Origin: Rhodococcoides trifolii
Lineage (GTDB): Bacteria; Actinomycetota; Actinomycetes; Mycobacteriales; Mycobacteriaceae
Length of the DNA: 64,000 bases
Direction of reading: 5' to 3'
Assembly (NCBI RefSeq): GCF_014635345.1
Contig: NZ_BMCU01000002.1
Span: forward strand, 434,001-498,000
The notes under the pieces were generated by a model. It was not told the origin of the DNA and did no database searches. It saw only the letters and a list, made by a program, of their open reading frames with translations. A program made the translations under genes and the position numbers. This document shows positions 16,207-25,121 of this stretch, in pieces (position 1 is the first letter of the stretch; every line of letters begins with the position of its first letter).

Positions 16207-16944
16207 GTGAACGTCGATCATCGGGTACAACTGAAACTTCTGGACCTTGCCGCGCTGGACACCGAGCTCTCGCAGCTCGCGCACCGACGGCGAACGCTGC
16301 CGGAACAGGCCGAATTCGATCGACTCGAGACGGAACGTCTCTCGCGCAAGGACGCTGCGGTGGCCGTGCAGATCTCGCTGGACGATCTGGACCGCGACAT
16401 CCGCAAACTCGAAGGCGAAATCGACGCTGTCCGCATGCGGGAGGAAAAGGATCGGGCGGCGCTGGCCGGTGGCAACGCCCCCGCCAAGCAGCTCACCGAA
16501 CTGCAGCACGAGTTGACCTCGCTCGAGCGCCGCCAGGGAATCCTCGAGGACGAACTGCTCGAGGTGATGGAACGCCGCGAAGCATCGCAGAACGACTACG
16601 ACCACGCGGGTGCGCAGGTAGATCAGGTCGAGGATCAGCTGATCGATGTCGTCAGGCGCCGCGACGATGCCGTCGCCGACCTCGATCGCACCGAAAGTGC
16701 CCGTCGTGCACAACGATCCGAGCTGGCCGACGGGTTCCCCGCCGAGGTGCTGAGCATCTACGAGAAGCAGCGCGAGCGCGGCGGTATCGGTGCAGCGGCG
16801 TTGCGTGCCCGACGGTGCGGAGCGTGCCGCATCGAGATCGATCGCGGAGAGATTGCACGAATAACGGCGACGGATGCCGACACCCTGGTCCGCTGCCCCG
16901 AATGCAACGCAATCATGGTGCGCACCAAAGAATCCGGCCTGTGA
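16207..16944 (+). CDS. Coiled-coil C4 zinc-ribbon protein (DUF164, Rv2229c-like)
   Basis: This 245-residue soluble protein has a long heptad-rich helical hairpin (about residues 10-185) followed by a C4 zinc ribbon. The zinc cysteines are CGAC and CPEC about 24 residues apart near the C-terminus. The layout matches the DUF164 family. I chose the GTG at 16207 (MNVDHRVQLKLLDLAALD) because upstream codons run into the repeat array. Its TGA stop overlaps the GTG start of the RNase H/phosphatase gene (GTGA), so the two are translationally coupled. A nucleic-acid or RNA-processing role is plausible from the partner, but not shown. Confidence 0.87.
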   Translation: MNVDHRVQLKLLDLAALDTELSQLAHRRRTLPEQAEFDRLETERLSRKDAAVAVQISLDDLDRDIRKLEGEIDAVRMREEKDRAALAGGNAPAKQLTELQHELTSLERRQGILEDELLEVMERREASQNDYDHAGAQVDQVEDQLIDVVRRRDDAVADLDRTESARRAQRSELADGFPAEVLSIYEKQRERGGIGAAALRARRCGACRIEIDRGEIARITATDADTLVRCPECNAIMVRTKESGL

Positions 16945-18038
16945 CCGTCACGAAAGTCGTCATCGAGGCCGACGGGGGCTCCCGCGGCAACCCGGGACCT
17001 GCCGGATACGGCGCGGTGGTCTGGAATGCCGACCGTTCCGCCGTGCTCGCCGAGCGCAAGGAATCGCTCGGAGTGGTCACCAACAATGTCGCCGAGTATC
17101 GGGGACTGATAGCCGGCCTCGACGCTGCGGCCGCACTCGGCGCGCGGGAGGTGTCTGCGCGCATGGATTCCAAGCTTGTCGTCGAGCAGATGTCGGGACG
17201 GTGGAAGGTCAAGCACCCGGACATGATTCCGCTGCACCGGCAGGCGACTCTGCAGGCGTCCGCGTTCGACCGGGTCGAGTACACCTGGATTCCGCGTGCC
17301 GAGAACTCGCACGCCGACCGGTTGGCCAACGAGGCGATGGACGGGAAGGTCGAGACTGCCCCCGATGCGGCTCTCGCTGCTCCGCCGGCGCGGGATCTTC
17401 CTGCTTGGCAAGCGGTCACGGGTTCGGCCACGCGGTTGATGCTGCTGCGCCACGGCCAGACACCGCTGTCGGTGGACCGGCGCTACTCCGGACGCGGCAA
17501 CCCGGAACTGACGGATACCGGAGTGGCGCAAGCGGCTGCGGCTGCCAAGCGGATCGACTTCATGGGCGGAGTCGACGCGATCGTCTCGTCTCCGCTGGTG
17601 CGGGCGCGAGCAACTGCCGACGCCGTCGCCGCGGCCGTCGGTGTGGACGTGGTGATCGACGAGGGTCTGACGGAAACCGATTTCGGCGCGTGGGAGGGCA
17701 TGACGTTCGCGGAGGTGAGCGAGCGTGACCCGGAGCTGCACAAAAAATGGATGGCGGACACGTCGGTGGCTCCGCCGGGCGGTGAGAGTTTCGACGCGGT
17801 CCGCGAACGCATCGGTGAGGCACGAGACCGGTTGTTGCAGAAGTACTCCGGTCAGACCGTCGTGGTGGTGACGCACGTGACGCCGATCAAGACCATGCTC
17901 CAGTTCGCGCTCGACGTCGGCCCGTCGATTCTGTATCGCATGCACCTCGATCTGGCGTCCCTGTCCATTGTCGACTGGTTCGACGACGACCGCGCGTCGG
18001 TCCGTCTGGTCAACGACACGTCGTACATCTGGGCCTAG
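16941..18038 (+). CDS. RNase HI / histidine-phosphatase fusion (Rv2228c-like)
   Basis: This 365-residue two-domain enzyme has an N-terminal RNase H type I domain (about 1-130), with EADGGSRGNPGPAGYG carrying the first catalytic acidic residue and NNVAEYRGL the second region. The C-terminal histidine phosphatase (about 165-365) has the phospho-accepting LLRHGQT and a later VVTHVTP histidine. M. tuberculosis Rv2228c has the same fusion; its phosphatase half has been linked to alpha-ribazole phosphatase (CobC) activity in cobalamin synthesis, while the first half removes RNA from RNA:DNA hybrids. A Pro/Ala-rich linker separates the domains. It starts at the GTG overlapping the upstream stop. Confidence 0.93.
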   Translation: MTVTKVVIEADGGSRGNPGPAGYGAVVWNADRSAVLAERKESLGVVTNNVAEYRGLIAGLDAAAALGAREVSARMDSKLVVEQMSGRWKVKHPDMIPLHRQATLQASAFDRVEYTWIPRAENSHADRLANEAMDGKVETAPDAALAAPPARDLPAWQAVTGSATRLMLLRHGQTPLSVDRRYSGRGNPELTDTGVAQAAAAAKRIDFMGGVDAIVSSPLVRARATADAVAAAVGVDVVIDEGLTETDFGAWEGMTFAEVSERDPELHKKWMADTSVAPPGGESFDAVRERIGEARDRLLQKYSGQTVVVVTHVTPIKTMLQFALDVGPSILYRMHLDLASLSIVDWFDDDRASVRLVNDTSYIWA

Positions 18039-18064
18039 GTGACCAGCCTTCACACGACCGATCT

Positions 18065-19294
18065 TCAGACGACCAACCACAGGGCGCCGACGGCCGCCAC
18101 CAAGGTCAACGGCACCGTGATCGCACCCAGAGCGGTGAACGTCGACAGTTGCGGACTCTCGCCCTGCGCGCGAGCGACCCTGCGCCACAGCATGATTGCC
18201 AGCGAGCCTACGTAGGTCAGGTTTGGTCCGAGGTTTACCCCGATCACCATCGCGAGGAGCAACGCCGGGGGTGCACCCGCCCCGAGGGCCGCCACCAGCA
18301 ACAGCGTCGCGGGCAGATTGTTCAGCACGTTCGAGGCAACAGCGGCGATCGCTGCCGTCGCCAACAACGCGGTGAACGTCGTCGACGTCGGCAGAAGGTT
18401 CGCCACCCACGTTCCGATCGGTCCGGCCGCGAGGCCGGCCACGACGACACCGAGTGCGAAGACGAAGGCGCAGAACCACAGATCGGCGGCGACGACGATT
18501 TTTTTCGGACTGGTGACGCCGCGGCGCACCCCTGGTACGGCCAGTGCGACGGCCGCGGCAGCGGCAATCCAGGCGGGCGCGACGTCGACGAAACCGGAGA
18601 CTCCAAAACCGACGAGTGCGGCACCGATGATCCACAGGGCGAGCACGGGTGCGTCCCGCGCGACGATCGGTTCCGGCTCGGACACCGCCCCCCGCAGGTC
18701 CTTTCGGAAGAATACGAGGAACACGAGCAATTCGACGACGATGGCGGCAAGCCACGGCGCCGCCATGTAGGCGGTGAACTGCAGGAACGTCAGTCCCGTC
18801 GCCGAGAACGCGAGAAGATTCGTCAGGTTCGAGACGGGCAGCACCGTCGAGGCCGAATTGGACAGGTGCGCAACGGCATAACTGTGCGGACGCGTCGACA
18901 TTCCCGACGCGCGTGCTGCGCCGATGATGGCCGGCGTCAGCAGCACGACCGTCGCGTCGAGGCTCAGGACAGCCGTCGTGAGCGACGCCGCGACGAACAC
19001 GAGGACGAGAAGACGGCGTGGGTTACCCACGGAGCTGCGCCGCAGAAGTACTGCGATCCAGTCGAAGACACCGTGGGCGTCGGCCAGGTGCGCGAGAACC
19101 AGGATGGCAGCCAGGAACGCGACGGTGGGCGCGAGTTCGGTGACTTCCTCTCGGGCTTGTCCGACGGTCACGACGCCGACGACGACAGCGACGATGGCAG
19201 CGGGCAGTGCGACGACGATCTCGGGTAGATCTCGGGGCCTGACGATGGCGAAGACGAGAACGACGGCCACGAGGGCCAGAGCCAGAATGCTCAC
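18065..19294 (-). CDS. ArsB/NhaD-type (ion transporter superfamily) permease
   Basis: This 409-residue membrane protein has about eleven or twelve hydrophobic segments and the inverted-repeat hairpin signatures of the ArsB/NhaD/SLC13 superfamily. These are SLDATVVLLTPAIIGAAR in the first half, VSNLTNLLAFSATGL, and NVLNNLPATLLLVAALGAG with NLGPNLTYVGSLA in the second. ArsB members export arsenite, while relatives carry Na+ or dicarboxylates. No arsR or arsC is adjacent, so arsenite is only one possibility. The ATG start overlaps the stop of the DUF1697 gene by 4 bp, so the two genes are coupled. Confidence 0.8.
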   Translation of the reverse strand: MSILALALVAVVLVFAIVRPRDLPEIVVALPAAIVAVVVGVVTVGQAREEVTELAPTVAFLAAILVLAHLADAHGVFDWIAVLLRRSSVGNPRRLLVLVFVAASLTTAVLSLDATVVLLTPAIIGAARASGMSTRPHSYAVAHLSNSASTVLPVSNLTNLLAFSATGLTFLQFTAYMAAPWLAAIVVELLVFLVFFRKDLRGAVSEPEPIVARDAPVLALWIIGAALVGFGVSGFVDVAPAWIAAAAAVALAVPGVRRGVTSPKKIVVAADLWFCAFVFALGVVVAGLAAGPIGTWVANLLPTSTTFTALLATAAIAAVASNVLNNLPATLLLVAALGAGAPPALLLAMVIGVNLGPNLTYVGSLAIMLWRRVARAQGESPQLSTFTALGAITVPLTLVAAVGALWLVV

Positions 19295-19818
19295 GCGAGA
19301 ATCTTCTGCAGGGTCCGGAGGTTTCGGGTCGTGGTGGTGGACTTGTAGCGGGCACGGGCTGACGCTTTCCCGATCACGCTGTCCAGTGTGTTGCCCTTGA
19401 TCACCTGCCAGTACAGAACGTGGTGTTCACCCAGAACGCACTGCTCGACGCCGGGATCGAGGGTATCGGCGAGTTCGCTCAGCTCGGTCGTCGAGACACC
19501 GTCGGAGGAGAAGACGACATACGGGTGCCGGGCAGCATCCGCCGCGTCGTACGGGAAGTCTGCAACCACCGATTCGAGAGTCGGGACGTCGAGCACGATG
19601 ACCCACGCGGTGTAGCCGAAGGTGTCGGAGAGAACCCGCTCGATCTTCGCCTTGACGACCCCCGGATCGCTTTCGTCCGTGTCGACCACGACGTTCCCCG
19701 ACGCCAGCACGGTGCGCACACCTCGGAACTCGGAGGGAGCGAGCGCCGCCCGCAAGTCCGCCATCTTTATGTTGATTCCCCCGACATTGACCCCGCGCAG
19801 CAGGACGACGAACCTCAT
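19291..19818 (-). CDS. DUF1697 protein
   Basis: This 175-residue soluble protein of the DUF1697 family has the conserved opening RFVVLLRGVNVGG and the following MADLR and TVLASGNVVVDT segments, and ends with the TTTRNLRTLQKI motif. No biochemical function is established for the family. I chose the ATG at 19818, which gives the family's standard N-terminus; an upstream in-frame start would extend into the rnpB promoter. It heads a two-gene minus-strand unit with the permease and diverges from rnpB with only 37 bp between them. Confidence 0.88.
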   Translation of the reverse strand: MRFVVLLRGVNVGGINIKMADLRAALAPSEFRGVRTVLASGNVVVDTDESDPGVVKAKIERVLSDTFGYTAWVIVLDVPTLESVVADFPYDAADAARHPYVVFSSDGVSTTELSELADTLDPGVEQCVLGEHHVLYWQVIKGNTLDSVIGKASARARYKSTTTTRNLRTLQKILA

Positions 19819-19848
19819 TGGTCGAATTCTATTCGGTGCCCGTACGAT
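19818..19848 (+). promoter_or_regulatory. Probable rnpB promoter
   Basis: A -10 hexamer TACGAT (19843-19848) lies seven bases before the predicted first base of RNase P RNA. A -35-like TTGGTC (19818-19823) sits 19 bases further upstream, longer than ideal, and overlaps the start codon of the divergent DUF1697 gene. Supported by spacing only. Confidence 0.55.
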
Positions 19849-19855
19849 CACTCAC

Positions 19856-20293
<438 letters not shown>

Positions 20294-20324
20294 TCCACTT
20301 TTCTCGAGGTGACCCGCGGGGGTC

Positions 20325-20369
20325 AGGCGGCCCGGCCGAGACGACTCGGTGGGAAGAGCCGGACCGCCT
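20325..20369. terminator. Hairpin between rnpB and small peptide gene
   Basis: A 12-bp stem with one mismatch (AGGCGGCCCGGC / GCCGGACCGCCT) lies 32 bases after rnpB and 9 bases after the stop of the minus-strand small peptide gene. There is no U-tract. It may act in both directions. Confidence 0.5.
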
Positions 20370-20377
20370 GGCGTCGG

Positions 20378-20467
20378 TCAGCTCAGACCGGCGAAGAAGT
20401 CCAGTCCGCCGAAGATGTCCGACAATGCGCTGAAGAGATCCGCGAAAAATGCGAGGTCGAGCGGCAC
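20378..20467 (-). CDS. Tiny amphipathic acidic peptide (29 aa)
   Basis: This 29-residue open frame is too short for ordinary gene finding. It is supported by a strong ribosome site (AAGGAGAATCACC just before GTG at 20467) and by its composition. The product begins MPLDLAFFADLF and ends DFFAGLS, has six Phe, five Leu, no Lys or Arg, and Asp at positions 4, 10, 17 and 23. That six-to-seven residue spacing would place the acids along one face of a helix. A hairpin follows 9 bases after the stop. I do not recognise a family. Size, acidity and aromatic content recall the small PorA/PorH channel peptides of Corynebacterium, but no homology can be claimed. Paired with the similar-size gene at 20649-20741. 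Confidence 0.55.
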   Translation of the reverse strand: MPLDLAFFADLFSALSDIFGGLDFFAGLS

Positions 20468-20595
20468 GGTGATTCTCCTTCGTTCGTGAACAGGTACGCG
20501 ACCGAGTCTGGCATCGCTGCGGCCCCGATGCACCTCGAACGGTGGCAACGAATGGATGTCGAAATGGCGAAATAATCGTTATCTCTTTGCACGAA

Positions 20596-20630
20596 ACGGC
20601 CCCCGTCGGCCATTGTCCGGCAGGGGCCGT
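20596..20630 (-). terminator. Hairpin terminator after the 30-aa peptide gene
   Basis: A perfect 8-bp stem (ACGGCCCC / GGGGCCGT) encloses a 19-nt loop that can pair further. It starts 19 bases downstream of the minus-strand peptide stop and is followed on that strand by TTTC. It separates the two small peptide genes into possibly independent transcripts. Confidence 0.6.
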
Positions 20631-20648
20631 CGATAACTCGGGTGCGGA

Positions 20649-20741
20649 TCAGAGCGGGTTGATCACCAAAAGATTGGCCCAGTACTGGGCAGCTTCGGCC
20701 CCGAGGTAGGGGAGAAGATTATCGAAGATGATGGTCGACAT
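20649..20741 (-). CDS. Tiny hydrophobic peptide (30 aa)
   Basis: This second very short frame encodes 30 residues beginning MSTIIFDNLLPYLG and ending ANLLVINPL. A GGAG six bases before the ATG at 20741 supports translation from there; another in-frame ATG (20753) four codons earlier overlaps that ribosome site and is less likely. The peptide is hydrophobic, with aromatic residues Phe, Tyr, Tyr and Trp, and only two acidic residues and no basic one. It lies 91 bp from the divergent RNB nuclease start and is followed by a hairpin. No family is recognised. With its neighbour it could form a two-peptide membrane or mycomembrane component, which is inference from size and composition only. Confidence 0.5.
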   Translation of the reverse strand: MSTIIFDNLLPYLGAEAAQYWANLLVINPL

Positions 20742-20832
20742 GACGAACTCCATTCGGTGAACTCGGGCCTGCGATCGGCTCCGATACTACCGGGTGGAGG
20801 CTCCGGAAATGCCCCGGGGGAGACTGCTCGTC

Positions 20833-22230
20833 ATGAGGCGTCTGGTGGCTGGGGCAGTGAATTTCGACCGCATCCGAGCCGAGTTCGATCTTCCCGGCGT
20901 CTATCCCGCGCAGGCGGTTGCCGAGGCCGTCGCAGCTGTCGACAGTGCCGCCGCCGGTCGCCGAGACGCCACCGATCTCGCGTTCGTCACCATCGACCCG
21001 CCCGGTTCTATGGATCTGGACCAGGCCTTGCTGGTCACTCGAACGTCCGACGGTTTCCGGCTGCACTATGCGATCGCCGACGTCGCGGCGGTGGTCGCGC
21101 CGGGAGGTGCTCTGGACGCCGAAACGCGCCGGCGCGGTCAAACCGTCTATCTGCCCGACGGCTCGGTGCCGTTGCATCCGCTCGAGCTGTCGGAGGGGTC
21201 CGCCAGTCTGCTGCCGGACACGACGCGACCGGCTGCGCTGTGGACCATCGACGTGGATTCGGACGGGAATGCAGTGTCGTGGACGGTCGAGCGGGCGCTC
21301 GTGCGCTCTGTCCGGCGCTTCACCTACGCCGAGGTGCAGCAGTCCGTCGACGATGCCGCCGTTCATCCGTCGCTCGAGCCGTTGCCGGATCTGGGCCGCC
21401 TGCGCGTGGCGCGCGCCCTCGATCGCGGCGCCATCGAACTGAAATTGCCGGAACAAGAAGTGGTGGCCGACGGCGACGGGTGGCGCGTCGAGCAGGCGCC
21501 TCGGACCGATGTCGACGACTGGAATGCCGAGATGTCGCTGATGACGGGAATGTGCGCCGCCGCCATGATGATCGACGCACGAGTGGGCTTGTTGCGGACC
21601 CTGCCGCCACCGGCCGAGCGTGACGTCGACTCGCTCCGACGGGCGGCGAATGCCCTGGGAATCGACTGGCCTGCGGGTACGGGGCCCGGTGCGCTTCTGG
21701 CGACCCTCGACCCGGCCGAACCCGCAACGCTCGCGATGATGACCGAAGCCACGCGGCTGCTGCGCGGGGCGGACTACGTCGCCTTCGACGGACAGACGCC
21801 GGAACAGCCGAATCATTCTGGAATCGGTGGGCCGTACGCCCATGTGACTGCTCCGTTGCGACGATTGGTCGACCGATTCGCGACGGAGATCTGTCTGAGC
21901 ATCGCGTCCGACACGGCTGTTCCCACATGGGTCACGGACGCGATGCCGACGTTGCCCGACGACATGCGCCGCAGCGATTCGGTTGCGAACAAGGTCGATC
22001 GTGCCTGCGTCGACCTCACCGAGTCGACCGTTCTGGCACCCCGTGTCGGGGAGACTTTCGACGCTGCAGTGTTGCGTGGGAAGGAGGGCAAGAAGTCGGC
22101 TCAGGTGTTCGTCACCGATCCGCCCGTCGTAGCGGACTGCAGCGGCGAACCGGCCGAGGGCACACGCGTGCGTGTACGGCTCGACACCGCCGACGCCGGG
22201 GCGAGAACCGTGCGGTTCTCGCCCGCCTAG
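20833..22230 (+). CDS. RNB-domain ribonuclease (RNase II/R family)
   Basis: This 465-residue 3'-5' exoribonuclease is reduced to the RNB catalytic domain with short flanks. The catalytic aspartate cluster is DPPGSMDLDQAL (about residues 55-66), preceded by FVTI, and a second conserved segment is HSGIGGPYAHVTAPLRRLVDR near residue 330. The cold-shock and S1 domains of RNase R are not evident, as in the short actinobacterial members. The ATG at 20833 is preceded by GGGGGAG at a workable distance, though GTG 20830 or ATG 20809 are possible. The gene's last four bases overlap the convergent CYTH/CHAD gene. It presumably degrades RNA in the cytoplasm. Confidence 0.86.
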   Translation: MRRLVAGAVNFDRIRAEFDLPGVYPAQAVAEAVAAVDSAAAGRRDATDLAFVTIDPPGSMDLDQALLVTRTSDGFRLHYAIADVAAVVAPGGALDAETRRRGQTVYLPDGSVPLHPLELSEGSASLLPDTTRPAALWTIDVDSDGNAVSWTVERALVRSVRRFTYAEVQQSVDDAAVHPSLEPLPDLGRLRVARALDRGAIELKLPEQEVVADGDGWRVEQAPRTDVDDWNAEMSLMTGMCAAAMMIDARVGLLRTLPPPAERDVDSLRRAANALGIDWPAGTGPGALLATLDPAEPATLAMMTEATRLLRGADYVAFDGQTPEQPNHSGIGGPYAHVTAPLRRLVDRFATEICLSIASDTAVPTWVTDAMPTLPDDMRRSDSVANKVDRACVDLTESTVLAPRVGETFDAAVLRGKEGKKSAQVFVTDPPVVADCSGEPAEGTRVRVRLDTADAGARTVRFSPA

Positions 22231-23735
22231 AGGACCCGCGCTGCCCGGTCCAACCGGGCCCGCGCCGACGGGTACCCGACCAGATACTCGGCGCCGGCGT
22301 GCCCTTCACGCTCGTACAGCACGCCGTACGCGAACGTGTCTTCCCCGTCCTCACGGGCTTTGGCCACCTCGACCATGATGTTGTCCTGCGACACCGCGGT
22401 GTCGTGGTAATCCCCGAGGACCGATTGCAGCGCCTTTGCGGCCTTGCCTACCTTCTCGGCGCGGTCGCCCAGGACGAGTGCCGCAGGCTCGGCGGCGTAA
22501 CGCAGCTTCTTCGCCGACTTGCGTACCTCGTGCACGGCGTCGGGATTGTCGTCGGCGTTCGCCGCGAGTGCGTCGGCCGCGACCTGGTCGTACTGGCGCC
22601 GCAACACCTTCCGGAAGATTCCGCGTGCGGGTTTGGCTGCGCGCGGTGTGAACGGCGGGTTCTCCACGAGGGCATCGAGACTGTCGAGCAGCGCGAAGTA
22701 GCGGTCGCCGCCGAGCTGCTCGAGGATCTCGGTGTGCGCCAGTTCGTAGACGCGGCGCTGAGTCCCGGCCAGGCGGTCGACGACGTCGCCGTGGGACAGG
22801 TCGGGCTCCAGCGCGTCGATCGCGGAGTCGTAGCGGGCCGCCATGACCTCGGCGTCTCGTGCGGTTCCCAGAATGTCTGCCAGCCAGGACAATTCACCGC
22901 GGACGGCGTCGACGGTCTCGCGATCGAGCAGGGACCGGTAGGAACGCAGCACGCTGCGCAGCCGGCGGGTGGCCACGCGCATCGCGTGGACCGAGTCGTG
23001 CTCGTCCTCGCGCACCCGAGGATCGGCCGCGAGCAAGCCGTCGATGTCGGCCTGAATGGCGAACAGAAGTGCTTCTCCCGCAGTCGACTTGGCGACGGGT
23101 GGGTGCACGGACGCTCTGGCGGTCGGTGCGGACGCGCCCAGCGCGCGGCTGAGTTTCGAGGGTGAGGAGCCGGTCTCGGCGCCGTGTGCGAGGAGGTACG
23201 TGTCCAGTTTCTTCAGGATCTTCCGGTCGCCCTCGACCAGTTCGACTTCCCATTCACGCCACTGCGTGGTGGTGTCGGCGAGAAGGTTCTTCGCGGTGAC
23301 GGCGTCGTCGCACAATTCGGCTGCGTGCTCGCTCTCGGCCGTCGCGATTCGGGTGATGGTGCGTCGAGTCTCGATGTGCGCCACAGGAACCAGATCCTTG
23401 CCGCGTATGAGGGCTCGCACCTGACCGATCACGTCGTCCGGCACCTGATGGTCGTTGCCGCCGGCCGAGAGGGGGCTGCGCACCTCGAGTCGTTCGTCGG
23501 CGCTCACCGGGAGCTTGATGTGCCAGCCTGCGTCCGAGCTACCCGTCCGCCGACGCAACGTGATGCGTCGGCGAGTGAGGTCGAAGTCGCGGGTGTCGAA
23601 GTACGTGGACGACGGGTGGGTGAGCTCGGGTGGTGACACCGACCGAACGGCCTTGACGCCGTGTAAGTCGGGAACCGGAGTCTCGATTCCGACGTCGTAC
23701 TTCGTCTCGATTTCGGCGTGACGGGATGAACTCAT
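22227..23735 (-). CDS. CYTH and CHAD domain protein (Rv2226-like)
   Basis: This 502-residue protein has an N-terminal CYTH domain (about 1-200) with EIETKYDV, the first part of the EXEXK motif, and the later acidic/basic tunnel residues TLRRRTG, IETRRT and WEVELVEGD. The C-terminal CHAD domain (about 225-500) is helical with conserved histidines (DSVHAMRVATRRLRS and AVHEVRKSAKKLRYAAE). CYTH enzymes hydrolyse triphosphates such as inorganic triphosphate, and CHAD domains bind polyphosphate. The combined protein probably acts in polyphosphate metabolism. M. tuberculosis Rv2226 has this architecture and position near panB. It stands alone on the minus strand. Confidence 0.9.
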   Translation of the reverse strand: MSSSRHAEIETKYDVGIETPVPDLHGVKAVRSVSPPELTHPSSTYFDTRDFDLTRRRITLRRRTGSSDAGWHIKLPVSADERLEVRSPLSAGGNDHQVPDDVIGQVRALIRGKDLVPVAHIETRRTITRIATAESEHAAELCDDAVTAKNLLADTTTQWREWEVELVEGDRKILKKLDTYLLAHGAETGSSPSKLSRALGASAPTARASVHPPVAKSTAGEALLFAIQADIDGLLAADPRVREDEHDSVHAMRVATRRLRSVLRSYRSLLDRETVDAVRGELSWLADILGTARDAEVMAARYDSAIDALEPDLSHGDVVDRLAGTQRRVYELAHTEILEQLGGDRYFALLDSLDALVENPPFTPRAAKPARGIFRKVLRRQYDQVAADALAANADDNPDAVHEVRKSAKKLRYAAEPAALVLGDRAEKVGKAAKALQSVLGDYHDTAVSQDNIMVEVAKAREDGEDTFAYGVLYEREGHAGAEYLVGYPSARARLDRAARVL

Positions 23736-23759
23736 GGTGACATCTGTACCACTTCTTGG

Positions 23760-24710
23760 TTAACGGAATGCGTCGGTTGCCTCCACGAGATGGTGTGTGA
23801 TTCCGGGTTCGTTGGCCGAATGTCCTGCGTCCGCGGCGATTCGAAGTTCGGAGGCCGGCCAACTGCGATGCAACGCCCATGCGCTGGTTGCCGGGCACAC
23901 CATGTCGTATCTGCCCTGCACGATCACACCCGGAACGTCGGCGAGCAGGTCCATGCCGCCCAACAACGGGGTGTGGAGGAACCCGCGGTTGTGGAAGTAG
24001 TGGTTCTCGATGCGGGCGAACGCCAGCGCGAAGCGGGGCTCGGACATCTGGGTCGCTCGTTCCGGCTCGGGAAGCAGGGTGGAGGTGGCTCCTTCCCACG
24101 ACGACCATGCCACGGCCGCTCGTTCCGCCAGGTGAGCGTCGTCGGAATGCAGCAAGCGGTGGTACACCTCGACCAGATCGCCGCCGCGCTCGTCGGCCGG
24201 TACGGGATCGAGAAACGCGTCCCACAGCTCGGGGAAGACGTGCCCGGCCCCGCCGTTGTAGTACCAATCGATCTCGCTGCGGCGCAGCAAGAAGATGCCC
24301 CGCAAAACCAGTTCGGTCACCCGGTCACGATGAGCCTGCGCGTAGGCGAGCGACAGCGTCGAACCCCACGACCCACCGAAGACCAGCCAGCGCTCGATGC
24401 CGAGGTGGGTGCGCAAAGCCTCCATGTCACCGATCAGTTTCGGAGTGGTGTTCACCGAGAGGTCGGCCCCGTCGGCCACGTGCGGAGTCGACCGGCCGCA
24501 TCCGCGCTGATCGAACAACACGATGCGGTACGCGTCGGGATCGAAGAAGCGGCGCTGCGCACCCGTCGTCGCGCCACCCGGCCCGCCGTGGACGAACACC
24601 GCGGGCTTGCCCTCGGGGTTGCCGCTGACCTCCCAGTACATGCTCTGGCCGTCACCGACGTCGAGATGCCCACTGTCGTACGCCTCCACGGGCGGGTACA
24701 GCTCCCTCAT
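23760..24710 (-). CDS. pip: Proline iminopeptidase (alpha/beta hydrolase)
   Basis: This 316-residue cytoplasmic serine peptidase releases N-terminal proline. The oxyanion HGGPGG lies at residues 41-46. The nucleophile elbow GGSWGS has Ser114 as catalytic residue, DQRGCGRS precedes it, and the acid and histidine are in GRYDMVCP and DAGHSANE. Length and motifs fit peptidase family S33 of the prolyl aminopeptidase type. The ATG overlaps the TGA of the upstream lipoprotein gene (ATGA), so it is the third gene of a panB-lipoprotein-pip unit. No functional link among the three is obvious. Confidence 0.92.
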   Translation of the reverse strand: MRELYPPVEAYDSGHLDVGDGQSMYWEVSGNPEGKPAVFVHGGPGGATTGAQRRFFDPDAYRIVLFDQRGCGRSTPHVADGADLSVNTTPKLIGDMEALRTHLGIERWLVFGGSWGSTLSLAYAQAHRDRVTELVLRGIFLLRRSEIDWYYNGGAGHVFPELWDAFLDPVPADERGGDLVEVYHRLLHSDDAHLAERAAVAWSSWEGATSTLLPEPERATQMSEPRFALAFARIENHYFHNRGFLHTPLLGGMDLLADVPGVIVQGRYDMVCPATSAWALHRSWPASELRIAADAGHSANEPGITHHLVEATDAFR

Positions 24711-25111
24711 CAGATGCCCACCAGACCCGACGCCAAGTCGGGTATGGCAAGTTCCTGGACGGCTTGCGTTCTGACGTCTGCGCAGCTGTCGGTGGTGACA
24801 CGGTCGACGAGCGCGCGATCCTGGAACACCGAAAGGTTGATGGTGCCGCTCTCCGCCGCCCACGTCTGGACCAGGATGTTCAGCCCGGCGCGGCCGAGGG
24901 TCGGACCTTGCACACGCCAGTTCTGCAGTTGGGCGTCGATGTCGGAGCACAACTTCTGGGCCTGGGCGTCGGTGACCGTCGGGCCTGCCGGGGTGGTGGT
25001 GACCGGAACCGTGGTGGTGGTGGTGGTGGTCGCCGACGGCTCGGTGGTGGCGCCGCCAGCACACCCCGCGACGGCCAGAACAGCTGCACCCGCGATCAGT
25101 AGTTTGCGCAT
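24710..25111 (-). CDS. Small secreted lipoprotein
   Basis: This 133-residue lipoprotein has the signal MRKLLIAGAAVLAVAGC (lipobox VAGC, lipidated Cys17), a Thr-rich linker of about 20 residues and a C-terminal helical domain with three cysteines. I do not recognise the mature domain. The start ATG at 25111 was chosen for its clean signal peptide; an upstream in-frame start would lie inside panB. It sits between panB (10 bp upstream) and pip (ATGA overlap), so it is co-transcribed with them. The Thr-tract is encoded by a GGT-rich direct repeat on the plus strand, likely prone to slippage. Confidence 0.78.
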   Translation of the reverse strand: MRKLLIAGAAVLAVAGCAGGATTEPSATTTTTTTVPVTTTPAGPTVTDAQAQKLCSDIDAQLQNWRVQGPTLGRAGLNILVQTWAAESGTINLSVFQDRALVDRVTTDSCADVRTQAVQELAIPDLASGLVGI

Positions 25112-25121
25112 GATGAGCAGT

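Noticed and set aside
18065..19294. Arsenic-resistance operon
   Set aside because: The permease has the ArsB-type fold but no arsR, arsC or arsenic-related neighbour; the substrate cannot be claimed.
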